Shown here: positions 49,810 to 58,849 of the stretch, piece by piece | Layout of the letters: each line of letters starts with the position of its first letter | Position numbering within the stretch: position 1 is the stretch's first letter | NCBI RefSeq assembly: GCF_030269365.1 | Contig: NZ_BSTF01000026.1 | Location: forward strand, 33,096-97,095 | Direction: 5' to 3' | From: Lentzea sp. NBRC 102530 | GTDB taxonomy: Bacteria > Actinomycetota > Actinomycetes > Mycobacteriales > Pseudonocardiaceae | DNA: 64,000 nt | Position numbers and translations under genes: made by a program | Notes under the pieces: generated by a model | Told to the model about the DNA's origin: nothing | Seen by the model: the letters and a program-made list of their open reading frames with translations, nothing else | Databases searched by the model: none

Positions 49810-52800
49810 CTACGGGTCGATGCGGTCCAGCGCCGCGCCGTCCCACGTCGTCTGCGTGCACGCGACGCCCCGCCCGTTCTTGGGCCGCAGCACGTCGTAG
49901 ATGTGCATCCGCGGGATCTTGTCCGACACTCCCCAGCCGCTCGGCCAGGTGATCACCCAGTCCATGTCGAGGTCGACCAGCAATCCCAGCATGCGCGCGA
50001 TCGTCGGGTCGTCGAGCCGTTCGAAGGCCTCGTCCAGCAGCACCAGGCGCAACGGGTCGAACTCGTCGCTGACCGCGTCGTAGAAGCTCGCCGCCGCCGC
50101 GAACAGCGTCACGTACGAGATGAGGCGGGTCTCGCCGGACGACAGCTGCTTGAGCCGTCGTTCGCGCGGGCCTCCGTCGGGGCCGGTGTCGGCGACGGTG
50201 ACGGTGAACTGGTGCCACGTCCGGTAGTCGAGGGCACGCGACAGGATCTCGGCGTAGCCGCCGGAGTGCGCGTCGCGTTCGTTCTCGATCCGCTCGGTGA
50301 AGACACGGCGCAGCGTGGCGTCCTGCTCGGGCGTGCGTTCGCCGAACGGCAGCCGCACCAGCGCAAGCGCTTGCCGGGTCGCGTCGTCCAGGGCGCTCGA
50401 CGACTTCCAGGCGAGTTTCACGTGCACGCCCTGGCTGGAGCGGGCCTGGCCGAGCACCTCGTTCATCCTCTTGGTGAGGTCCTCGGCGACGGTGATCTGG
50501 CCGCGCAGCCACTCGGCCAGGTCGCGGATCAGGTAGTCGGCGAAGATCCCCTGGTACTGCTCGTCGAGGAACCCGCGCTGCTCGGTCAGCTTCGTCGTCA
50601 CCTGGCGGGCGGCGACGGCGACGGGCTTCGCGCCCTCCTCGCCGGTCACCGTGACGGTGAGCAGGCCCGCGTGCTGTTCGGCGGCGATGTCGTGGCTGCC
50701 GGCCAGTGAGGTCTGCAACGCCTGCAGCTTCGCGATGACGGTGGCCTCGGTGCCGCCGCGCCGGTCGGGGGTGTCGGCGACGGTCTGCCGGACGACGGCT
50801 TCGAGGGTGGTACCGGTGGGCTGCGCGCCGTCGCCGGTGGAGTCGGTCATCTGCGGGAAGGCCGCCGCCACCAGGCCTGGCGCGCGCACGGTGGCCGTGA
50901 AGTTCGCGGTCGCGCGGCTCAGCGCGTCCTCCGACTCGGCGACCTGCGTGGAGTTGGTCTCCAGCAACGCCGCGAGCTTCGCCGCCTGCTCCCGCGCGGT
51001 CGTGATGCTCTCGCGCACGCCCTTGAGGTCCTCGCGCATCTTCTTGCGCGACTTCTCCAACGACGTCAGCTGCTCGCTGATCTCCCTGGCCTCGCCGCCG
51101 ACCGCGTCGGTCAGCTCGGCGAGCGTCCCGGCCTGGGCCGAGTGGTCGACGCACCGGCTGTCGGCGTCGGCCTCGGCGGTCTGCCGGTCGGCGACGGCCT
51201 CGTGGTAGCGGTGCGAGGCGTCGGTGAGGTCGGAGATCGTGCCCTGGCACCGCCTCTTGACCGCGTCACCGAGCAGGTCGGCGGTCCGCTGGGCCTCGGC
51301 GGCCGCGGCCTGGGCGGCGCGCAACGCCTCCGTGTCGGACGACAGGTCGGCGTCACCGGCCTGCCGGGTCAGCTCCGACCGCGCGGCTTCGAGCCGGGAC
51401 TGGGCGTCCTCCAACGCTTCCCGCAGCTCGAACGTGCGCTGCTGCGAGCGCGCGGCCGACTCGTCGGCGGCCTGGACGCGGCTGTGCTTCGCGATCAGCT
51501 CGCCGTCGGCGGGGAACGCCGCGAGGTGCGCCTCCCAGGTGGCGACGTGCTCGTGGGCGCGGGCGAGTTCGTCCTCGGCGGTGCCGAGCTGGCCGCGCAG
51601 ATCGGCCAGTTCCTCCTCCAGGGCGACGATGCGGCGGTCGCGCGCGGCCTGCCGGGCACCCGCGCCGATGAACTCGGCCTCCGGCTTGGTCCAGCGGCCG
51701 GTCAGCACTCCCGTGCGCCAGTCACCGGTCGTCGTCATGTCGTCCAGCGACACCGCGCGCAGCAGGTCCGCGACGAACGCCTCCGGCACCGGCGAGCCCT
51801 CCACCGCGGGCACCAGGTAGTCGGCGAGCGAGCGCCCGTCCACGGCCGGGCGCGGCACGGCCAGCACGTCCTCCAGCGAGGCGTCGGCCGTGCTCACCCA
51901 GGCGTCCAGCAGGCCGCTCGCCTGCAACGCCGCTTCGAGCCCGGCGCGTTCGTCGTCGGTCAGCGCCGGCACGAAGTCGACCAGCCGGTAGAACGGAGCA
52001 CCCGTGGCGGCGTTGCGGTCCGCGGACGTGTACTGGCCCGGCACCGGCACGCGTTCGTCGCCCGAGCGCAGGCCGACGAGTTCCTCGTCCAGCGTGTCGA
52101 GGCGGGCGCGGAGTTCCGCGCGCTGCTGGGTGAACGCGTGCGCGGCGTCGCGGGCCGCCTGCACGAGCGGACCGGCCCACTCGCGGGCGGCGGTGCTCAA
52201 CGCCTTGGCGGCGGCCGGATCGGCGGTCTGCGGCAGCACCAGGGCGTCGGCGGGACGGTCGTCCCGCAGCGGGCCGCTCGTCGTCCACACCTCGACCTGC
52301 TCCAGCCAGGCCTGCACGACCTCGGCCAGTTCCTGCATCTCCTGGTTGCGCAACGACGTCGCCTCGGTCGCGCCGAGCTGGGCGTCGCGGGCCTTCTGCC
52401 GCAACGACTCCACCTCGCGGTGCTGCGCGTCCAGGGCGAGGGCCTGCTCGTGCAACGCCAGCGCCAGCGCACCTCGTTGGCGGGCCAGGGAAGCGATGCC
52501 GGAGGTCTGGTCGATCACCGACGACAGCGAGGCCAGCACGTCCTCGGTCGCGGCGGCGGGCGGCACCCGGCGTTCGATCGGCAGCGGCCCGGCCTCGGGA
52601 TCGGGCTTGGCGCGCACCGAGTCCGTGGTCACCGTGGCCTCGGCGGCCGGCACCTGCGGCACCTGCGGTGCGAGGTCGGCGTCCATGCCCGCCAGCCGCA
52701 GGTTCTCCCGCAACGGCTCGCTCAACGCGTCCGCTGCCTGGAGGTCCTCGGCGAGGCGGCGCAGCAGCCGCAGCACGTTGTCGACGGCCGCGTCCTCCTG

Positions 52801-53877
52801 CGCGCGCTGGCGGTGCGCGGTCTCCAGCGCGGCGACGGCCGAAGAACGCTTCTCCGCCACCAGGTTCTCGCGCGTCTTGAGGTCCTGGAGGTCGCGGAAC
52901 GCGGGCAGCTCCTTCAGCGCCGCGATGGTCTCCTCGGCCTGCTGCTCCCCGGTCTCCATGTCGGTGAGCGCCTGCTCGGACGCCGAGCGCTCCATCCGCG
53001 TGAGGTCGAGCTCCTGGCTGAGCTTCGCCTGCTCGCGCCGCAGCTTCGTCACCGACTTCTCGGCGGCCTCCAGCCGTTCCGACGCCGACCGCAACCCGCC
53101 GAACGCGTAATCGCTGTAGGTCTTGAGGAACGTCGTCAGCGCACTGTCCGCGGAGGACAGTCGCACGATGTTCTCGCGGATCGACTCCAGGTCGTCGAAC
53201 GACGTCGCGAGCTGCTCGACCATCGCCTGGTCCAGCGGCGGCAGGGCGTCGGACAGGATCTGCTCGAGCTGGCCCTCCAGCACCTTCAGGCCGACGTCCG
53301 GGTTGCGCAGCGTTCGCTGCAGGTGCAGCAGGTCGCCGTACCGCGCGGCCGGCACGCCGTAGACGGCATCGGCGATCTTCGCGCGGAACGCCGGTTCCTC
53401 GAACATGCAGTCCGCGCCGATGAGATCACGCAGTTGCGCCGGGCCGTGCGGGACGCGTTCCGGGCCTGCCAACTGGAGTTCCGTGCCGACGCGCATGGGC
53501 GTGACGAACCGCCACGAGTCCGTGATGGCCTGCGAGGTCTTGGACGCCTTCACGCCCAGACCACACGTCAGGTACTCGTTGCCGCTGTGGTCGGCGGCCT
53601 CGCGGATCAGCTCGACCCACGCGTAGCCGATGCGGTTCGGGCCGCCGTCGTAGTCGTCCAGCATCAGGCGGCGCAGGCTGACGGTGTCGAAGCCCTTCGA
53701 GCCGAGCTGGCGCAGGTCGCCGTCGAGGCACAGCGGGAGCAGCAGCTCCAGCGTGCGGGACTTGCCGGAACCGTTGGTGCCCTGGAAGATCGCGCGGCCA
53801 CCGGAGAAGTCGAACGTCTGCTCGGTGTACTGCCAGATGTTGACCACGCCGCCGCGGTGCAGCCGCCACCTGCTCAT
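49810..53877 (-). CDS. jetC: Wadjet type III JetC (TIGR02680), SMC/MukB-like ATPase
   Basis: The 1355-residue motor of the Wadjet complex. Walker A GTNGSGKS is at residues 33-40 and ABC signature LSSGE at 1245-1249. Walker B is LVLLDEAFERLDD, with D1282/E1283. Between them, long Glu/Ala/Arg-rich segments (for example about 240-320, 380-560 and 770-980) are expected to form the coiled-coil arms. The family is known to extrude DNA loops and direct JetD to cut small circular DNA. The ATG overlaps the jetB stop by 4 bases. All ATPase motifs are intact, so it should be active. SbcC/RecN-like repair proteins are excluded by the jetA/jetB partners. Confidence 0.9.
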   Translation of the reverse strand: MSRWRLHRGGVVNIWQYTEQTFDFSGGRAIFQGTNGSGKSRTLELLLPLCLDGDLRQLGSKGFDTVSLRRLMLDDYDGGPNRIGYAWVELIREAADHSGNEYLTCGLGVKASKTSQAITDSWRFVTPMRVGTELQLAGPERVPHGPAQLRDLIGADCMFEEPAFRAKIADAVYGVPAARYGDLLHLQRTLRNPDVGLKVLEGQLEQILSDALPPLDQAMVEQLATSFDDLESIRENIVRLSSADSALTTFLKTYSDYAFGGLRSASERLEAAEKSVTKLRREQAKLSQELDLTRMERSASEQALTDMETGEQQAEETIAALKELPAFRDLQDLKTRENLVAEKRSSAVAALETAHRQRAQEDAAVDNVLRLLRRLAEDLQAADALSEPLRENLRLAGMDADLAPQVPQVPAAEATVTTDSVRAKPDPEAGPLPIERRVPPAAATEDVLASLSSVIDQTSGIASLARQRGALALALHEQALALDAQHREVESLRQKARDAQLGATEATSLRNQEMQELAEVVQAWLEQVEVWTTSGPLRDDRPADALVLPQTADPAAAKALSTAAREWAGPLVQAARDAAHAFTQQRAELRARLDTLDEELVGLRSGDERVPVPGQYTSADRNAATGAPFYRLVDFVPALTDDERAGLEAALQASGLLDAWVSTADASLEDVLAVPRPAVDGRSLADYLVPAVEGSPVPEAFVADLLRAVSLDDMTTTGDWRTGVLTGRWTKPEAEFIGAGARQAARDRRIVALEEELADLRGQLGTAEDELARAHEHVATWEAHLAAFPADGELIAKHSRVQAADESAARSQQRTFELREALEDAQSRLEAARSELTRQAGDADLSSDTEALRAAQAAAAEAQRTADLLGDAVKRRCQGTISDLTDASHRYHEAVADRQTAEADADSRCVDHSAQAGTLAELTDAVGGEAREISEQLTSLEKSRKKMREDLKGVRESITTAREQAAKLAALLETNSTQVAESEDALSRATANFTATVRAPGLVAAAFPQMTDSTGDGAQPTGTTLEAVVRQTVADTPDRRGGTEATVIAKLQALQTSLAGSHDIAAEQHAGLLTVTVTGEEGAKPVAVAARQVTTKLTEQRGFLDEQYQGIFADYLIRDLAEWLRGQITVAEDLTKRMNEVLGQARSSQGVHVKLAWKSSSALDDATRQALALVRLPFGERTPEQDATLRRVFTERIENERDAHSGGYAEILSRALDYRTWHQFTVTVADTGPDGGPRERRLKQLSSGETRLISYVTLFAAAASFYDAVSDEFDPLRLVLLDEAFERLDDPTIARMLGLLVDLDMDWVITWPSGWGVSDKIPRMHIYDVLRPKNGRGVACTQTTWDGAALDRIDP

Positions 53878-55073
53878 GAAACGTTCTCCTCGTCGAACAG
53901 GGACCAGCTCGGTACTTCGCGCACCACAACGGGTTCGGGTTGTTCACGTTCGCGTTCCGGGTCGCCGTCGGGCGAGGGCAGCCAGCGGTGCGCCGCCGCG
54001 CTGACCGACCACGAGCCGTCGTCCAGCCGCACGGCCAAGCCCATGCGCCGAAGGAGTTCCGTCACCTCGGCGACCAGCCGGTCGAGGTCGTCGGTGAACT
54101 GCTTCGACCACGCCGCGGGGTAGTCCTCGACCAGCCCGGCGCAGACCTCGCGCAGCCGTTCGGCCGTGACGACGTACCGGGCGGGCGCGTCCTCGTCCTC
54201 GCCGTCGACCAGGTCGGGCAACGCCAGCAGCGTGATGCGCGCGACCGTCGAGACGCCGGGGAACGACAGGTCGGTGAGGAAGTCCTCGGGGTCGGCGGCC
54301 AGCACGCCCTCGACGCGGCACTCGGTGTGCAGGCCGAAAGCCTGCTCCAGCAACGCCGTCTCCTTGCGCTGGTTGCGCCGCAACCACTCCGCCTGCTCGT
54401 CCGGCAGGTCCGCGTACAGCACCAGCGGCGTCTCGACGAGCCTGCGCCGCACGGCGTGCTCGACGCCGCGCGGGCCGGGGCGTGCCGCGAGTTCGACCAG
54501 GTGCGCCGGGGACGTCGCCTCGCCGACCGGGCCGGTGACGAGCTGGCCCAGCAGGTCGGTGTCGATCGTGATCAGCGCTTCCTGCGGCAGCAGGTCCTGC
54601 GCGACCGAGCCCTCGGTCTCGTGCAGCACGCCGAGCGAGACGAGGTGGCGCAGCGCGGCGGTGAGCGCCCGGCGTTCGCCGACGTCGTCCGGTGCGTCGA
54701 TGCCTGCTTCCGCTGCGGCGGAACGGATGTCGGCCACGAGCCTGGACAGCAGCGTCTGCCGGCCGATGCCGGTCAGCACCGCGAGCGTGAGCGCCAGGTA
54801 GGCGTAGCCGCGCGGGGACATGCTGAGCACGCCGCGCGTGTCGTCGTCGCCGGGCCCGGACTTGTAGAGGCGCGCGAACCGGCGTTCCACGACCAGCCGG
54901 TACCCGAGCAGGCCCGCGAACAGGTCCTGCAGCACCGCGCGGTGCCGGTAGACGAGGCTGAGCAGTTCGCCGTCGGGGCCGTCGCTGCGCAGCAACGGGC
55001 GGCGCAGCAACGTGCGGGCGCAGCGCACGACGTTGGCGGCGTCGATGTCGGAGAGGTTGTCGAAGTGGTTCAT
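53874..55073 (-). CDS. jetB: Wadjet type III JetB (DUF2398, TIGR02678), MukE-like subunit
   Basis: A 399-residue predicted winged-helix kite-like subunit. Features of the family are an N-terminal VRCARTLLRRPLLRSDGPDG, LVYRHRAVLQDLFAGLLGYRL, FARLYKSGPGDDDTRG and SPRGYAYLALTLAVL. The C-terminal part contains EQAFGLHTECRVEGVLA and AEVTELLRRMGLAVRLDDGS. It overlaps jetA upstream and jetC downstream by 4 bases each, showing tight coupling expected of complex subunits. Assignment rests on these patterns and on the neighbours; no search was run. Confidence 0.87.
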   Translation of the reverse strand: MNHFDNLSDIDAANVVRCARTLLRRPLLRSDGPDGELLSLVYRHRAVLQDLFAGLLGYRLVVERRFARLYKSGPGDDDTRGVLSMSPRGYAYLALTLAVLTGIGRQTLLSRLVADIRSAAAEAGIDAPDDVGERRALTAALRHLVSLGVLHETEGSVAQDLLPQEALITIDTDLLGQLVTGPVGEATSPAHLVELAARPGPRGVEHAVRRRLVETPLVLYADLPDEQAEWLRRNQRKETALLEQAFGLHTECRVEGVLAADPEDFLTDLSFPGVSTVARITLLALPDLVDGEDEDAPARYVVTAERLREVCAGLVEDYPAAWSKQFTDDLDRLVAEVTELLRRMGLAVRLDDGSWSVSAAAHRWLPSPDGDPEREREQPEPVVVREVPSWSLFDEENVS

Positions 55074-56542
55074 CGTTTCAGGGCCACCGTGGCGTCGTGG
55101 AGGGTGAGCGTCCCGGCGGCGGAGCGGATCTGCGTCGTGGTGCCGTGGGCGATCTCGAGTCTGAGGCCGCGCACCGGGTCGCTGGCCGACCCGCTGTCGT
55201 TCGGCGAGTCGCGCTGGGCCATCGCGAGCGTCAGCAGCTCGCAGAACACCTCCAGCGCGCCGTGCGTGAGCGTGGTGTTCTCCAGGTTCCCGGCGGCCTG
55301 CGTGAGCTCGGCGACGTGCCGGGCGCGGATCTCGTCGGCCTCCCGCGCCTCGGCCAGCAGCGACTGCTCGGTCATCGGGTCGTCGAGGATCCTGGACGGC
55401 CTGCCGCGCCCGCCCCGGTCACCCCGGGTCCTGACCGACACCGTCACGTCGCAGACCGGGCCGTCGCGCCACGGCGTGCGCTCGTTGTCCGAGTCGTGCT
55501 CGGGGGCGGGGGAGAGGTGCCGCGCGCTGTAAAGCCCGAACGCCGAGGCGTAGATCTCGTGCGCTTCCTCGCGGGTCGAGTTCTGGAACCAGCCCGCGAG
55601 CTTGAGCAGCTCGGCCCGGCGGCCCGGCAGCAGACCACCACCGGACGTCGCGCGCTTCACGCTGGCCAGCAGGCTGCCGATGGCACGGGCCGTCGCCTCC
55701 CGAAGCGCCGTGACCTGGCTCGGACGGCCAGGGCGGTCGACGAACCAGTCCGTCAGCTCCTGCCAGTCCTCCGGGGTGCGGCCGCGGGCGCGTTCCACGT
55801 TGTGGCCGAGGTCGGTGCCCAGCAGGCGGACGAGTTCGGAGCGCGCCCTGGTGAGTCCGGCCAGGGCCGCCGCGATCGGGGGCGTGTACTTGAGGACGTC
55901 CTCGACCACCCGCTGGATGTACTCGACCAGCAGGTTGCGGAAGCCCGCGATCTCCTCGGGCGCCAGGTGGTTCCTCGTGACGACCTGGCCGAGGTAGGCG
56001 TAGAAGTCGCGGACCGTCGCCGCGAGTTCGGCGTGCTGGAGGAACAGCGTGGTGACGCGTTCGGCCAGCAGCTCCTTGGTCTTGTCGCCCTCGTTGAGCA
56101 GGGCGACGCTCAGGCTTCCGCCCAGCTCGTTGAGGCCGCGTTCGATCGCGGGGAGGAGTTCGCGGGAGACCTCGCGGGCGCCCTCGGGGACGCGCAGCAG
56201 CTCGTCGACGTCGCGCTGGACGCGGACCGCGAGCTTGGAGACCTGGTAGCGGACGCTGCCGTGCTGGAACTCGGCGATGCTGGCCGCGACGACCTCGCGC
56301 CGGCCCTGGACGAGGTTGCCCCACTCGACCAGCTGCTTGAGGCGGTTGATGACGTTCTCGATGCGGCTTTCGCCCTGCTCGACGCGGCCCTCGCGCTCCT
56401 GCCCGGCCAGTGCTCCGGCGACCTCTCCGGCTGAGAGGTCGGCGAGCAGCGTGGAGGTGAACAGCCGCATGATCGCCAGGTACGTGCGCTGGTGATCGCG
56501 CGCGTCCAGGTAGGCGTACAACTTCAGCCGCTTGTGCTCCAC
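55070..56542 (-). CDS. jetA: Wadjet type III JetA (DUF2397, TIGR02677), MukF-like subunit
   Basis: The 490-residue predicted kleisin subunit, first gene of jetABC. The N-terminus RLKLYAYLDARDHQRTYLAI followed by MRLF is typical of the family. RIENVINRLKQLVEWGNL forms a winged-helix-like segment, and a long helical middle and a C-terminal RARHVAELTQAAGNLENT stretch follow. GTG 56542 is supported by TAGGGT exactly 8 bases upstream with no ribosome-binding site between, suggesting a leaderless operon start. It is divergent from cobD (72 bp between starts). Confidence 0.87.
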   Translation of the reverse strand: MEHKRLKLYAYLDARDHQRTYLAIMRLFTSTLLADLSAGEVAGALAGQEREGRVEQGESRIENVINRLKQLVEWGNLVQGRREVVAASIAEFQHGSVRYQVSKLAVRVQRDVDELLRVPEGAREVSRELLPAIERGLNELGGSLSVALLNEGDKTKELLAERVTTLFLQHAELAATVRDFYAYLGQVVTRNHLAPEEIAGFRNLLVEYIQRVVEDVLKYTPPIAAALAGLTRARSELVRLLGTDLGHNVERARGRTPEDWQELTDWFVDRPGRPSQVTALREATARAIGSLLASVKRATSGGGLLPGRRAELLKLAGWFQNSTREEAHEIYASAFGLYSARHLSPAPEHDSDNERTPWRDGPVCDVTVSVRTRGDRGGRGRPSRILDDPMTEQSLLAEAREADEIRARHVAELTQAAGNLENTTLTHGALEVFCELLTLAMAQRDSPNDSGSASDPVRGLRLEIAHGTTTQIRSAAGTLTLHDATVALKR

Positions 56543-56550
56543 GACCGGCC

Positions 56551-56556
56551 ACCCTA
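56551..56556 (-). promoter_or_regulatory. Candidate -10 box for leaderless jetABC transcript
   Basis: On the minus strand TAGGGT lies 8 bases before GTG 56542. Confidence 0.5.
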
Positions 56557-56614
56557 ATGCGCGCGCAGGTGTGACGCGGCGCTACCGTGCCTTCGACGAG
56601 CTGGGGAGGATGCC

Positions 56615-57547
56615 GTGGGCGCGGGTCGCGCGTTGGGGTTGTTGCTGGGCGTGGCGGCGGACGCGGTCTTCGGTGATCCACGCCGATTTCACCCGGTAGC
56701 GGCATTCGGGTCCACCGCCGCGGCGGTGGAGAAGAAGCTCTACGGCGACTCGGAGGCCGCCGGCGTCGTGCACTCCGCGGTTCTCGTGGGCGGCACCGTG
56801 GCGCTCGGCGTGGCCGTGGAACGGGCCGCGCGCCGCCACTGGCTCGCCCAGGCGTTGACGACCGGCCTCGCCACCTGGGTCGTGCTCGGCGGCAACTCGC
56901 TCGCCACCGAGGGCACGTCGATGGGCCGCGAACTGGCCGACGGCGACCTCGACGCGGCCCGCTCACGACTGCCTTCCCTCTGCGGCCGCGACCCCGAACG
57001 GCTCGACACGCTGGGCCTCGCCCGCGCGACCGTCGAGTCCGTCGCCGAGAACACCTCGGACGCCGTCGTGGCGCCGCTGTTCTGGGGAGCCGTCGCGGGC
57101 GTCCCCGGCCTCCTTGGCTACCGCGCGGCCAACACGCTGGACGCGATGGTGGGCCACAAGTCGCCGCGCTACCTGCGGTTCGGCTGGGCGTCAGCACGCT
57201 TGGACGATGTTTTGAACCTGCTGCCGTCGCGACTCGCGGCACTGCTGACCGTGGGCGGCGCCCCGGTCGTCGGCGGCTCGGCCTCGCAGGCCCTGGAGAC
57301 CTGGCGCCGCGACGCGTCGGCCCACCCGTCGCCCAACGCGGGCCAGGTGGAGGCGGCGTTCGCCGGAGCGTTGGAGATCAGGCTCGGCGGCCGCACGGTC
57401 TACGCGCACGGCGTCGAGGAACGCCCGGTGCTCGGCCACGGCCGCAACCCGGACTCAGGTCACGTGACGCGAGCCGTGGAGCTGTCCCGCGTCGTCGGCT
57501 TCGGCGCGGGGTTCGTCAGCGCCTTCATCGCCCTCTTCCGCAAGTAG
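56615..57547 (+). CDS. cobD: Adenosylcobinamide-phosphate synthase CobD/CbiB
   Basis: An integral membrane enzyme attaching the aminopropanol arm to adenosylcobyric acid in B12 synthesis. The 310-residue protein has family landmarks DAVFGDPRRFHPVAAFGS, SRLPSLCGRDPERLD, ATVESVAENTSDAVVAPLFW, RAANTLDAMVGHKSPRY, and DDVLNLLPSRL. GTG 56615 follows GGGGAGGA at normal spacing. The last 93 bp overlap the SURF1 gene on the opposite strand. No cobalamin riboswitch is recognisable upstream. A cobC-like aminotransferase lies 3.7 kb away. Confidence 0.92.
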   Translation: MGAGRALGLLLGVAADAVFGDPRRFHPVAAFGSTAAAVEKKLYGDSEAAGVVHSAVLVGGTVALGVAVERAARRHWLAQALTTGLATWVVLGGNSLATEGTSMGRELADGDLDAARSRLPSLCGRDPERLDTLGLARATVESVAENTSDAVVAPLFWGAVAGVPGLLGYRAANTLDAMVGHKSPRYLRFGWASARLDDVLNLLPSRLAALLTVGGAPVVGGSASQALETWRRDASAHPSPNAGQVEAAFAGALEIRLGGRTVYAHGVEERPVLGHGRNPDSGHVTRAVELSRVVGFGAGFVSAFIALFRK

Positions 57548-58273
57548 CTCGGCGATCGACTTCTTCTTCGTCCGGCCCTCGTACAGCACGCCACCCGGCC
57601 GTGCCTCGCGGATCGTGAAGTACAGCCACCCGCCGACCGCCATCACGCCGAACGCGATCCACTGCAGCGCGTAGGAGAAGAATGGCCCGGACTCGAGCCG
57701 CGGCAGCGGCAGGGTGTCGAGCGCACCCGGCTGGCCCTCGATCAGCTGGTAGTAGCCGGGCTCGATGCCCGCGCCGACCGCGTTGTTGTTGATCGAGTAG
57801 ATCTGCCGGCGCCCGTCCTGCTCGAACGCGGGCTGGTCGTTCGACTCGTTGGGCCGCGCCAGCCCGATGAGCGTGACCTCGTCCGTCGGCGGTGCTTCGA
57901 AGGTCGGCGGCTTGATGCCGTTGATCGGCCGCACGTACCCGCGGTCGATCAGGACCTTGTGGCCCGTGGTGGTCTCGAACGGCGTGATGACCTCGAACGC
58001 CGCCTCGCCCTGGACGGTCCTCAGCCGGGCGAGCGCTTCCAGTTCCGGCAGGTAGCGGCCCTTGATCTCGACCTTCTGCCACTCGTCGTGCCGGGCGCCG
58101 AACTGCGCGGGGTCGCTCTTCAGCGACTTGGTGATGGCGGAGTTCTGCTGTTGCCGTTCGTCGTTGCGGCCGAACTGCCACGGCGACAGGAAGTAGATGC
58201 AGGCACCCGCGAACACCCAGACGGCCAGGGTCAGCGCCAGCCAGCCCGGCTTGAGGAGGAACTTGAACCGCAC
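57455..58273 (-). CDS. SURF1 family protein (cytochrome oxidase biogenesis)
   Basis: A 272-residue membrane protein assisting haem-copper oxidase assembly. TM1 is WLALTLAVWVFAGACIYFLS, immediately followed by the SURF1 motif PWQFGRNDERQQQN. The periplasmic domain carries VEIKGRYLPE and HKVLIDRGYVRP, and TM2 is YALQWIAFGVMAVGGWLYF. GTG 58273 has either GAGG close by or TACCGT 6 bases upstream (58285-58280, leaderless). The acidic 27-residue C-terminal tail is encoded antisense to the end of cobD. SURF1-cobD adjacency is also seen in Mycobacterium. Confidence 0.9.
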   Translation of the reverse strand: MRFKFLLKPGWLALTLAVWVFAGACIYFLSPWQFGRNDERQQQNSAITKSLKSDPAQFGARHDEWQKVEIKGRYLPELEALARLRTVQGEAAFEVITPFETTTGHKVLIDRGYVRPINGIKPPTFEAPPTDEVTLIGLARPNESNDQPAFEQDGRRQIYSINNNAVGAGIEPGYYQLIEGQPGALDTLPLPRLESGPFFSYALQWIAFGVMAVGGWLYFTIREARPGGVLYEGRTKKKSIAELLAEEGDEGADEPRAEADDAGQLHGSRHVT

Positions 58274-58279
58274 GACCTC

Positions 58280-58285
58280 ACGGTA
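58280..58285 (-). promoter_or_regulatory. Possible -10 box for SURF1
   Basis: Minus-strand TACCGT lies 6 bases before GTG 58273. Weaker than the other cases, because a GAGG ribosome-binding site also fits. Confidence 0.3.
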
Positions 58286-58294
58286 GTTGACCGG

Positions 58295-58849
58295 TCAGAG
58301 CGCCCTGAGTGCGGCCACTGACTGCACCAGTCCGCAGCGCTCGAGCGAGGCGAGCACGTCCTCGACCGTGCCGGGCGGATTGCGCCACGAGTTCGCGATC
58401 TGCTGAACGCAACTCCACACGACTTTGGCGTCGAGTCCGACCTGGTCACTGACGAAGTCGTCCGAGTCCTTGGCTTCGACGTCCCATTCGCCGAGCGACT
58501 CCGCGGGAAAGTCCTTCAGGTTGTCGGTGACGATCACCTGCGCGCGTGCCCTGATCGCCGCCGCCAGCACGTGGCGATCGTCCGGATCCGGCAGTTCCAG
58601 CGCGGGAACCAGTCGCTCATAGCCAGTGACCAGGCAATCCCTCAACGAGGTGAGCATCAGGGATCGGGTGCGCTGGAGTTGCTGCTCGGGGAGGTCCGGC
58701 CGGTTCTTCCGGATGTTCCGGAAGACCTCGTCAAGGATCTGATCGGTTCACTTCGCCTGGACGAGACCTGCTGCGGCGATCCGGATCAGCAGGTCCCGCA
58801 AAGTGCTCGGGTACAGCACGTTGGCGTCGTAGACGACGACGAAACTCAC
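58295..58849 (-). pseudogene. PIN-domain toxin with in-frame TGA at codon 34
   Basis: The frame starting at GTG 58849, immediately after the antitoxin stop, reads VSFVVVYDANVLYPSTLRDL, then GLVQAK, TGA (58750-58748), and continues in the same frame as TDQILDEVFRNIRKN to the stop at 58295. A Trp (TGG) is expected at the stop, as in PIN proteins with R/K-W-T-x-x-I-L-D-E. The acidic PIN residues are otherwise present on both sides (YDAN; DPDDRHVLAAA; TDNLKDFP), so a single base change separates it from an intact ~184-residue toxin. Translation could restart at ATG 58657 but would lack the first catalytic Asp. A sequencing error is the alternative explanation. Confidence 0.85.

Noticed and set aside
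56543..56614. Cobalamin riboswitch upstream of cobD or the cobC-like gene
   Set aside because: The gap before cobD is only 72 bp, and neither upstream region shows a B12-box-like segment or multi-stem layout.
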